Assembly: GCA_001599295.1 (NCBI GenBank) | Contig: BCGN01000005.1 | Span: 1,054,001-1,118,000, forward strand | Reading direction: 5' to 3' | Origin: Sporopachydermia quercuum | Lineage: Eukaryota > Ascomycota > Sporopachydermiomycetes > Sporopachydermiales > Sporopachydermiaceae | DNA length: 64,000 nt | Shown here: piece after piece, positions 57,107-64,000 of the stretch | How positions within the stretch are numbered: position 1 is the first letter of the stretch | Layout: each line of letters opens with the position of its first letter | The notes under the pieces: generated by a model | The model's input: the letters and a program-made list of their open reading frames with translations, nothing else | Told to the model about the DNA's origin: nothing | The model's database searches: none | Position numbers and translations under genes: made by a program

Positions 57107-58456
57107 CTACTTTTTTCCTGTTTTCTTCATTTTAGCTGTACATTCGTCACAATACCATTTGCCCTTTGGTGGTGCTGGTAGCCCAATACAAGGTAGATGA
57201 AACCATTCCCTCTTACAATCAGCTCCATCACATCCAACCATCTCACCATAAGATACTTGTTGACAGTAACAATACACCGGTTCAGATTCCATTTCTTCCT
57301 GAATATGTTTAGGAATTTCCACTTTCTCAATCTTGGTACTTGGAACAGGGGTAGAACTATCCCGACCTGACTCCTTCTTTGGACCTTTTGCTGACTTTGC
57401 TCGTCGACCTCCCGGAGTGCTGCTTCGTTCAATATCAGAACCAGCAACTGAGTTTCCTTCAGTTGATAACAGAACAGCAGCATTAGAATCCGAAGAACCA
57501 CTTCCTGCTGTTCCTGTAGTGGTATTAGTATCATTAGATTTAGTGGTAGACGAATCAGAAGCAGTTTTGTTATTTGTAGTAAATATAGCCAAAGAGCTAC
57601 TTGAGACTGTTTGTTTGGGCCTTCTTCGCTTAACTGACAGACCATTTGCAGGAGTTGATTCCTTTGCACTAGAATTGTTTCCTGTGCCAGCTGAAACTGG
57701 AGGTGTATTAGTAGATGTTGTCAGTTTATGTTTTATAGCTGTAGACGAACCAGCCCGTCCCCCATCCGTCCCAGAATCATCAGGATGGCCACGGCCTCTA
57801 GAAGGTGTTCCAGCCCGTCTAGAAGTAGATCTAGAAATTATTTGAGAGCCTGTTTCCTGTGCAGCTGCCTGGGCAGCTTTCTTTGCTGCCAAAGCTTCTC
57901 GTCTACTTTCACTGCGAGCAGCTTGCGCCGATTTGGTTTCCGGTAGTTTTGCATCCATTATCATGGCTGGGTGGTTCAAAGGACCAATTCTTATTGATTC
58001 AGGAATCTCATTAGCTACAATCAAGTCAAAGTCATGGTTAATTCTATTTAGATGCTTGGTGATCGCATCCGCAGCTACTCCAGCGACATGCATCTTCTCT
58101 TCTAAACATGGCATTAATTCACGAATTAGATCTCTGATATCTCCAAGCATACTTTCCCGAGCTTGATTGTCCTTTTCCGCCTTTTTAATTTGTTCCAGTG
58201 TTGAAGTTCTGGTTAAAGAACGTGCTGGAACCGGTAAACTGAGAAACTGTTTTATCAGGCTCAGTAACACTGGAGTAGTTCCTACACATTTAGAGTCTAT
58301 TTCATGAAGAAGTGTAAAGTATCGTACAAGATCTAAGGGAAGTGCTTCAAAGGCATCAGCTATATCGTTTAGTCCAGGATACAATTCAGCGAGCTGTTGT
58401 TGCTGCTGCTGCTGTTGTTGTTGTTTAGAGATTCTGCCCCTTGGTTTACTTGCCAT
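57107..58456 (-). CDS. PHO23: ING-family PHD finger protein Pho23 (Rpd3L subunit)
   Basis: The product is 449 aa from the ATG at 58,456. The N-terminal ING domain is at about residues 24-165 (YPGLNDIADAFEALPLDLVRYFTLLHEIDSKCV, LMPCLEEKMHVAGVA, then RIGPLNHPAMI). A Ser/Thr/Asn-rich linker follows. A C-terminal PHD finger at about 393-440 reads YCYCQQVSYGEMVGCDGADCKREWFHLPCIGL, then GKWYCDEC. Pho23 binds H3K4me3 and belongs to the Rpd3L histone deacetylase; LFPGLNDI..LTLLHEID agrees with S. cerevisiae Pho23 rather than Yng1 or Yng2. A pure Gln run follows residue 11. The frame is open 69 codons further upstream without ATG; that part is not conserved and is left out. Confidence 0.92.
   Translation of the reverse strand: MASKPRGRISKQQQQQQQQQQLAELYPGLNDIADAFEALPLDLVRYFTLLHEIDSKCVGTTPVLLSLIKQFLSLPVPARSLTRTSTLEQIKKAEKDNQARESMLGDIRDLIRELMPCLEEKMHVAGVAADAITKHLNRINHDFDLIVANEIPESIRIGPLNHPAMIMDAKLPETKSAQAARSESRREALAAKKAAQAAAQETGSQIISRSTSRRAGTPSRGRGHPDDSGTDGGRAGSSTAIKHKLTTSTNTPPVSAGTGNNSSAKESTPANGLSVKRRRPKQTVSSSSLAIFTTNNKTASDSSTTKSNDTNTTTGTAGSGSSDSNAAVLLSTEGNSVAGSDIERSSTPGGRRAKSAKGPKKESGRDSSTPVPSTKIEKVEIPKHIQEEMESEPVYCYCQQVSYGEMVGCDGADCKREWFHLPCIGLPAPPKGKWYCDECTAKMKKTGKK
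58394..58423 (-). repeat. CAG/CAA run encoding polyglutamine in PHO23
   Basis: Ten Gln codons in a row, CAA and CAG mixed, near the N-terminus of Pho23. Likely length-variable. Confidence 0.9.
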
Positions 58457-59207
58457 TGCTATTACTTGGTTGTGATTGAAGTTGTGGTTCCGAGGACAAT
58501 GATAATCGTTCACAATGATACTGGTGAATTGAAATCTTTGAGTCCAAAAAAGAAAAAGATTAATAAAATTGAGCACACTATACCTGATAGAGCAAAACAA
58601 TTGATGTACTTCAAAACTGCCAGTTGCTCTTTTTATGAATTCTAAGAAAAGAAGACAGAGCATTTATTTTATCATTGAAGCATACAAACAGGGAGATAGA
58701 TTCGAGAAAAGCAACAGAACAAAATGAAGTTAGAATCTGAGTGTGATTACATAATCATCATACCTTTCGATAGGGATCAGAAACCACATATGCATGTGGA
58801 CGTATTCTATGCATTACATTGCATAAAGTAAGTTTATGTTGATGATGCTATCAGAATAAAAAATTGATAAGGAAAGCATGAAATTGCGGAGTTTGGAGGA
58901 ATTGTATTAAACTAACGAGGATTGAGAAAAGGTTGTCGGAAGACCTTAGAAGAATCCATATAATTCGTTCAAAAAAGCTTTAACCATTGAAAATGCAAAG
59001 CGGATCTATCTGTATTCATACTTTAACGCGGACTGTTATACCTTACAACTTTTTCCCTGTCGGAGAGAATCTTAGTTTTGTTGCTCTAATGGAGAAGCTA
59101 CCTAGTACCTACATTTGTATAGTCCTTTTTATGAAAATATGATTTTAGCTGTGAAAGCATTGCAAAGTAGTATAAAAAATCTTATTTCAGAAGAATAGGT
59201 ATTTTAT
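58457..59207. other. Intergenic, with one possible small spliced gene
   Basis: About 750 bp between PHO23 and the DUF4259 gene, both on the minus strand. It holds the spliced plus-strand frame described separately; nothing else seen. Confidence 0.5.
58724..58983 (+). CDS. Possible small spliced protein, unknown
   Basis: Exon 58724-58827 (ATG) ends at GTAAGT. A 92-nt intron with AACTAACGAG leads to exon 58920-58983, in frame, giving 55 aa (start MKLESECDYIIIIPFDRDQK, then a charged C-terminus). The acceptor lies unusually close to the branch site; the next AG gives a different end. I do not recognise the family. Open frames on both sides of canonical signals make it a candidate, no more. Confidence 0.35.
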
Positions 59208-59693
59208 TTACTCAGCAGCTTTAATAGCTTCAACCTGAGTAACAAGATAGTCGATATCCTTTCTCCAAAGGATCAAGCCTTCTTCTCCACCTTCCTCCCA
59301 TAATTCATACATCTCAGACTTTTTCGAGAGAACAATCTTCAGTCCACGAAGTAACTTATCTTTAGCTGCATAGACAGTTTTTGCATACTCCTTGTCTGAA
59401 GTTTTAACTTGCTCAATCCAGTCATTCAACTTCGAGTCTGTCCCTCTATAGCTAATTTCCTCTGTGGAAGACTTATCTAATACTGATAAAACCAAAAAAG
59501 GGACCACAGTTAGGTCAGCACAATCATCTAGCTCAAAATACTCCTTTGAATCGGCCGATTGATCTATTATCTTTTCCAATGATACAAACCATCCTTTCTC
59601 CCCTTCAATATCGATTTTGCTTTGGTCAATAAGACTATGAATCGAGTCTAAAGCAGCGTCGTTTTCAAATAATCCATANCCCCAGGCTCCCAT
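59208..59693 (-). CDS. DUF4259-family protein, bacterial-type
   Basis: The product is 161 aa. The first residues MGAW-x-YGLFENDAALDSI match the start that defines DUF4259 (MGAWGYGPFDNDDAADW in bacteria); the x is an N at a third codon position (GGN, Gly). The rest also fits: a central segment (FELDDCADLTVVPFLVLSVL) and a C-terminal helix with ELWEEGGEEGLILWRKDI, where the family has LWxE.....W. No function is established for the family, which is common in bacteria and rare in yeasts. The gene is intronless, with codon use like its neighbours. A horizontal origin is possible, but the sequence alone cannot show it. Confidence 0.8.
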   Translation of the reverse strand: MGAWXYGLFENDAALDSIHSLIDQSKIDIEGEKGWFVSLEKIIDQSADSKEYFELDDCADLTVVPFLVLSVLDKSSTEEISYRGTDSKLNDWIEQVKTSDKEYAKTVYAAKDKLLRGLKIVLSKKSEMYELWEEGGEEGLILWRKDIDYLVTQVEAIKAAE

Positions 59694-60225
59694 GATGAAT
59701 AATATATCGAGTATCGGTATACAACTTTTTTTGCTTTCAAAACTTTAACGTCTTTAATTAATTGTTGCTAAACCAGTATGTCCCACTTGAAGTGCTCCAT
59801 TGAAACAATCCTGTTCCAATTACTCTACAATGGCGTATGAAACAGAAAAGAAGAGGCAAAGTAGGTACAACAGTAAAACTTTTGTGGCCATCAATCAGTT
59901 CAGAATCCCAATTCAATTGATGATTATTTCAATAACCTTTTTAGGTCTTTCCCCTGTTCCTGTTGAACTTTAACTCTAACACCACAACTTTATTTACTTA
60001 GTATCTCATCTCGTGTCTTGAGGATTTTCAGCACCGTTGCCAGACAGTACTCCAGCTACCGGACACCTAGAAGTATTGGTAGGCAAGAAGTGAAAGTATC
60101 AAAGAAGAAACAAAATGGAGACTTAAAAGAGCCAATAGAGAGATACTGATTGATAGAAAGAATGAGGAGCAAACTTGAGAATTATCTATAGAAAGAAAAG
60201 AATATACATAAATTGTGCTTTGAGA
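59694..60225. other. Intergenic, divergent promoters of DUF4259 and SDH7 genes
   Basis: About 530 bp. A 47-codon plus-strand frame from the ATG at 59,830 has one hydrophobic segment and no known match; not called. Confidence 0.45.
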
Positions 60226-60755
60226 ATGAAGGCTACTAGATTGCTATTTGTAAGGCCCAGAAGGCCAGGGCGAGAGACATCACCCTTGCTTCCCCCACTT
60301 CAGCTGTTTCGAAGAATCCTTCGTGCTCATAGGAAATATCTGGATCCCGAGCAAAGGAAACTGGGAGACTTATATGTGAAATCGGAATTCAAGCTTCATA
60401 AAAGTACGGAAAATCCTTTATATATAGTTGGCTTTTTAAGCTCGTGGCAAAAGTATGTGGAGAACGTCGAGGGTAGTAATTGGACAGAGGAGAAGCTGGA
60501 TATGAACACATTGAACAAAATGAGTGATGAACAAATAGTTCAGGTAAGTATATTGTTAGGTTGTTTTGCTTTTTAAAAGTTTACTTTATTAAAGCAGTCA
60601 AATGCTGACATCTATGGATATTATAGTTGTACGAGTTAATGAAGGCCTCCAAGGGATTACCTGAAGATGCGGAGATCGATGATTTAGAAACTTCAGGGCA
60701 ACAGAAAGCAGGAAACAGTGGTAATAATAGTCAAGGGAAAGGCTCGTCAGACTAA
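60226..60755 (+). CDS. SDH7: Succinate dehydrogenase assembly factor 3 (Sdh7/Acn9)
   Basis: Exons 60226-60543 and 60627-60755 join in phase to 148 aa; the intron has GTAAGT, GCTGAC and ATTATAG. The protein has a basic presequence (MKATRLLFVRPRRPGRETSP), then LPPLQLFRRILRAHRKYL, LGDLYVKSEFKLHK and NPLYIVGFLSSWQKYV. After the junction comes QLYELMKASKGLP. This is collinear with S. cerevisiae Sdh7/Acn9 (133 aa). It is an LYR-motif protein of the mitochondrial matrix that protects the iron-sulfur subunit of complex II during assembly; here the motif reads LFR instead of LYR. The start is the ATG at 60,226. The C-terminal Gly/Ser/Asn tail is lineage-specific. Confidence 0.94.
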
Positions 60756-60882
60756 TTCTACTACTGGATCAGACAAAAATTGAGTGTTTGATATCATAAT
60801 TCATCTTGTATAGAACATTAAACATAACATAACATGTCACAACATAAACGTTTTTAGTTAGTTTTCCAGTTAGGCATATAAA

Positions 60883-61719
60883 CTAGAAATAATCCTTCAA
60901 TCCTGACCACGTATCACTATCCACATAAATGAACTTCATTGAATGTTCAAGACTGCTTTGTAGTATACCGGGATGGGTACGATATAGCCACATGACAAGA
61001 CCCCAACTTAAAGAACTAAAGATAGCCCAGGAGGCATTCTCAATGCTCAATTTCTTGTTGTTAATCTTATGGAATATTGATGACCCTTTACTGGGTTTAC
61101 CAATGAAATCCTTAATTTCTACTTGTGAGTGTTTCCTATGTCCAAATTCTCGATATTTTCTCCACCCTTCAACAAATATCCTTGCTATTTTGATTGCCAA
61201 TAGTTTACCAAAAGCAAGGATTACTCGTGAAAACACGTACAACACAACTTGTGATGTAATTCCATTGTATGCTTTCCCTCTATCTCTGCCAAAAACAAGA
61301 TACCCTCCGGCCATCCCTGCCACCAGTGCATCTATACCATTAGATCTGTTATCCACATCTAGTTTGAACTTTGGGGTAAGAATTGCCTCACGATCTATCT
61401 TTATGTCCGGTATATTTCTTTGAAACTGAATATCTATGGCTCTTAGACTTTTCATTATCAATAATACAAGTTTATATATCATAGCAAAGCTAGCCAGAGC
61501 TCCTGCATGTGTTTTTGTAGCTGTTATGACACTTTCCAGTCTACTCATCCATGGTCCAGATTTAAACAGCAAACTCATCACTAGAGCATGCGACAATCTG
61601 ATTTTTCCTCCATAGACCAAGCCATTTCGACCAGCTTTAAAAATTGAAAGAAAATCATGAAGAACTGGCGATTGCACCAATTTATCTAGCGAATTATACA
61701 CCACTTTTCTACTATCCAT
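60883..61719 (-). CDS. Peroxisomal membrane protein PXMP4/PMP24-like
   Basis: The product is 278 aa from the ATG at 61,719. It carries FKAGRNGLVYGGKIRLSHALVMSLLF, then a segment around TKTHAGALASFAMIYKLVLL, and DALVAGMAGGYLVFGRDRGKAYNGITSQVVLYVFSRVI. These match the PXMP4/PMP24 group of Tim17-related peroxisomal membrane proteins. Several hydrophobic segments are visible, including SWAIFSSLSWGLVMWLY near the C-terminus. The transport role of the family is not settled. Longer than the animal protein (about 212 aa), with a Lys/His-rich insert around residues 195-225. Intronless. It lies tail to tail with SDH7, 127 bp apart. Confidence 0.88.
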   Translation of the reverse strand: MDSRKVVYNSLDKLVQSPVLHDFLSIFKAGRNGLVYGGKIRLSHALVMSLLFKSGPWMSRLESVITATKTHAGALASFAMIYKLVLLIMKSLRAIDIQFQRNIPDIKIDREAILTPKFKLDVDNRSNGIDALVAGMAGGYLVFGRDRGKAYNGITSQVVLYVFSRVILAFGKLLAIKIARIFVEGWRKYREFGHRKHSQVEIKDFIGKPSKGSSIFHKINNKKLSIENASWAIFSSLSWGLVMWLYRTHPGILQSSLEHSMKFIYVDSDTWSGLKDYF

Positions 61720-62605
61720 TATAAACAAGCTTGTTGATTGAAATTCGTTTTTTATGTGCCTCTAACAACTGTAATTATAACAAAGTGATGAACGAAAATA
61801 ATGATCATGCTATGCGTGTATATCCTGTTCCTGGAACCCCTCTTAAATCATACACAAAACTGTACTTCATAGACATAAATCAAGAAGATTACTGTAATTT
61901 TGAACTGAACTATTCGTTGTAGAAATATTATTCGTTTTCACTTGCTAATCAACCTTTTATTCAAGTAATTGATTGACAAAAGCTGGGGAGGAACTGCCTG
62001 AATAAACTATTTTTTGTATTGAGAGATAAAATTAAGTTTATGCCGAGGTTTCAGATGCAGGAGGGTATTTAATGATGATGTCATAAAAATATTCGGGGAA
62101 TAAGAATTATGGAGCGGTTCTAGAGATAAGAGCGATACACATAAACTCTGGAATTTTATAACTTTTGAGTTATGTAATATAAGTATACTATTGTTTTAGA
62201 CTACAGATTGACAGTTATACAATTTATTAACTCTCTCGGACACCTTAGGAAAAGTTGTAATTCAAACCATACATTCTGGCTCACTTCCATACTCACCATA
62301 CATAATCGATCCCAATAGCAGGAAAACGTGATTTCCAAAGCACCAGATATTTTCCGAATTCCGGAACCTATTTAGCACCATCTTTTCCGAACATGTTTTC
62401 GTTTCATCTCATCTCATCTTGCTCATACAGCATTTACACCGTTCCTTCTCTGTTGATTATAGTCATTTGAATATAAACTACATGAAGCTAATCAAATTGA
62501 ATCATATCAGGTTGCCAATTTGGCCAATTTGTTATTACAAAAGACTCATGTACAATTTGAACCTTTTGTCGTCTGCATTTGGTAGTTCATATTTTTGTTC
62601 GTATC
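61720..62605. other. Intergenic between divergent PMP24-like gene and ATG22
   Basis: About 890 bp; short frames only. It contains repeated CATCTCATCT near 62,405. Confidence 0.5.
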
Positions 62606-64000
62606 ATGTCTCCAAGTTCTCGAAGTCCTCAAGGGTATGAGCCCTTGCCCGAAACCAACTCAGAAACATCAATTCTACAATACCAAACAACTATTCCTGA
62701 CTTGGAGCTTGAGGAAAATATATCTCCAGAGTCTATTACTTCTAAATGGGAGCTTTTTGGCTGGTACCTTACAAGTTGGGCTTCTGAACCTTTCATAGTT
62801 TCTGCAGTTGGTACGTATGTTCCATTGTTATTAGAACAGTTCGCAAGGGAGAACGGTGTTAAACTTGGTGATCATACTGTCAGATGTATTTTACCACCAT
62901 CGGAAAAACTGCCACCAGGAGATATTGGTGGTGATCCCGGAAGTATACCACCAGGTACTGGTGGAGATCAAGATCCTTCCAGAGAATGTGTGGTAATGAT
63001 TCTAGGGTCCTATATTGACACATCAAGCTTTGCTTTATACACATTCTCATTTTCAGTACTAGTGCAGACAATTGTGGTGATAAGTATGAGTGGAGCTGCT
63101 GATAAAGGTCATTATAGAAAAACTCTATTAATCACTTTTGGTGTGATTGGTGCTTTAACAACGATGATGTTCCTTACGCTTGATACGTCTCACTACTATT
63201 TTGCCTCGTTATTTGCTATACTATCTAATGCTAGCTATGGAGCAGTATCCGTATGTGCAAATTCTTATCTACCTATTTTAACAGGCCATCATCAACAAGT
63301 TTATTTGAATCAGCAACGATTGAGAACCGATTCTTCTTACTCATTATATAAGTACTTGGTTGATTTCAATAACTTAACATCACGCATATCTGGCACGGGT
63401 GCTTCATTAGGTTATTTGTCAGCTCTAATAGTTCAAGTGTCAACCATATACCTAGTAGTAAGATCAGGTAAGCAAGCATCATCTCTCCAGTTGGCAATAT
63501 TTGTTGTAGGCTTCTGGTGGCTAATATTTCAATTACCTCTGCCATGGTTGCTTAAGTCAAGATCTAAAGATCCAAATCTCAATGCAAACGGTATACCGTC
63601 CAACAAGTCTTCAAGGTTTGAGAATTTCATGAACAAAATAACAATGGGAGGTTGGGGCTATATAACCTTTGGCTGGAAGACACTTGAGGCTACTTTTCAT
63701 CAAGCAAGAAACATGAAGGATGTTGGTCTGTTTTTACTTGGCTGGTTTATTATCTCGGATGCTTTTACAACTATTAATTCTGCGGCAGTTTTATTTGCTA
63801 GAACTCAGCTGAAAATGTCAACTCCATCATTAGCTTTTGTGGGCGTACTTGTTGTGTTTTCTGGAATTCTTGGCTCAATTATTACACCAAGAATAATACT
63901 TCCTGGATTGAAACTAGGCCCTGTAGGTGGTATAATCTTTGTTATACTTTGGGCTGCTGTTGTACCTTTGTATGGTATTCTAGGATTCTACACACAAGCT
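62606..64000 (+). CDS. ATG22: Vacuolar amino-acid effluxer Atg22 (5' part)
   Basis: 465 codons from the ATG at 62,606, open to the right edge. After a Ser/Pro/Glu-rich cytosolic start it reads ELFGWYLTSWASEPFIVSAVGTYVPLLLEQFAREN, the Atg22 hallmark, then a Pro/Gly-rich lumenal loop (LPPGDIGGDPGSIPPG). Multiple membrane segments follow (FALYTFSFSVLVQTIVVI, SLFAILSNASYGAVSV, SGTGASLGYLSALIVQVSTIYLVV, VGLFLLGWFIISDAFTTI). Atg22 is a major-facilitator-type protein of the vacuole that exports amino acids released from autophagic bodies. The rest of the gene, probably one to three more membrane segments, lies outside the window. Confidence 0.93.
   Translation, partial: MSPSSRSPQGYEPLPETNSETSILQYQTTIPDLELEENISPESITSKWELFGWYLTSWASEPFIVSAVGTYVPLLLEQFARENGVKLGDHTVRCILPPSEKLPPGDIGGDPGSIPPGTGGDQDPSRECVVMILGSYIDTSSFALYTFSFSVLVQTIVVISMSGAADKGHYRKTLLITFGVIGALTTMMFLTLDTSHYYFASLFAILSNASYGAVSVCANSYLPILTGHHQQVYLNQQRLRTDSSYSLYKYLVDFNNLTSRISGTGASLGYLSALIVQVSTIYLVVRSGKQASSLQLAIFVVGFWWLIFQLPLPWLLKSRSKDPNLNANGIPSNKSSRFENFMNKITMGGWGYITFGWKTLEATFHQARNMKDVGLFLLGWFIISDAFTTINSAAVLFARTQLKMSTPSLAFVGVLVVFSGILGSIITPRIILPGLKLGPVGGIIFVILWAAVVPLYGILGFYTQA

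Overview
The window is nuclear DNA of an ascomycete yeast, most likely a budding yeast (Saccharomycotina) of a comparatively intron-rich lineage. It is AT-rich. At least eight genes carry spliceosomal introns of about 70-140 nt with GTATGT/GTAAGT donors and TACTAAC-like branch sites a few nt before the 3' splice site. CTG falls on conserved leucines in OST2, SMD3 and the biotin carboxylase motif RLQVEH, so the CUG-Ser code is unlikely. I recognised no rRNA or tRNA gene. Isolated N bases occur throughout and do not break frames.

Layout. 1-1,024 is the 5' part of an unidentified minus-strand gene. 1,025-7,635 is an unusually long gene-poor tract holding the broken relic of a PIF/Harbinger DNA transposon (minus strand, about 4.3-5.5 kb), coding-like debris and two perfect short palindromes. 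A CRZ1-type zinc finger gene follows (7.6-9.2 kb), then 3 kb of AT-rich spacer. From 12 to 24 kb lie a proline-iminopeptidase-like gene whose nucleophile serine is replaced, a five-exon IWR1, a spliced unidentified gene, a small mitochondrial-type protein, a three-exon SEC5 and a four-exon SMD3. From 25 to 42.3 kb lie a RidA-family gene, a fungal transcription factor without a visible zinc cluster, VPS18, glutathione reductase, GRR1 and BIR1. From 44 to 54 kb lie a Zn2Cys6 regulator, a stand-alone biotin-dependent urea-carboxylase-like protein and, convergent to it, a LamB/YcsF (PxpA-type) protein. From 55 kb to the end lie RRS1, a four-exon OST2, PHO23, a DUF4259 gene, SDHAF3/SDH7, a PXMP4/PMP24-like gene and the 5' part of ATG22.

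Functionally most genes are dispersed housekeeping genes. The one apparent pathway cluster is at 44-54 kb. There a biotin carboxylase/KipA/KipI/biotinyl fusion and a YcsF protein together supply all parts of the bacterial 5-oxoprolinase/lactamase machinery plus a carboxylation module. The arrangement recalls the lactam-utilisation (lam) locus of Aspergillus nidulans. Both promoters are rich in GATAA motifs, as expected for nitrogen-regulated genes, and a Zn2Cys6 regulator sits just upstream. Several genes were assembled here by joining exons read from splice signals; their exon coordinates are in the entries.
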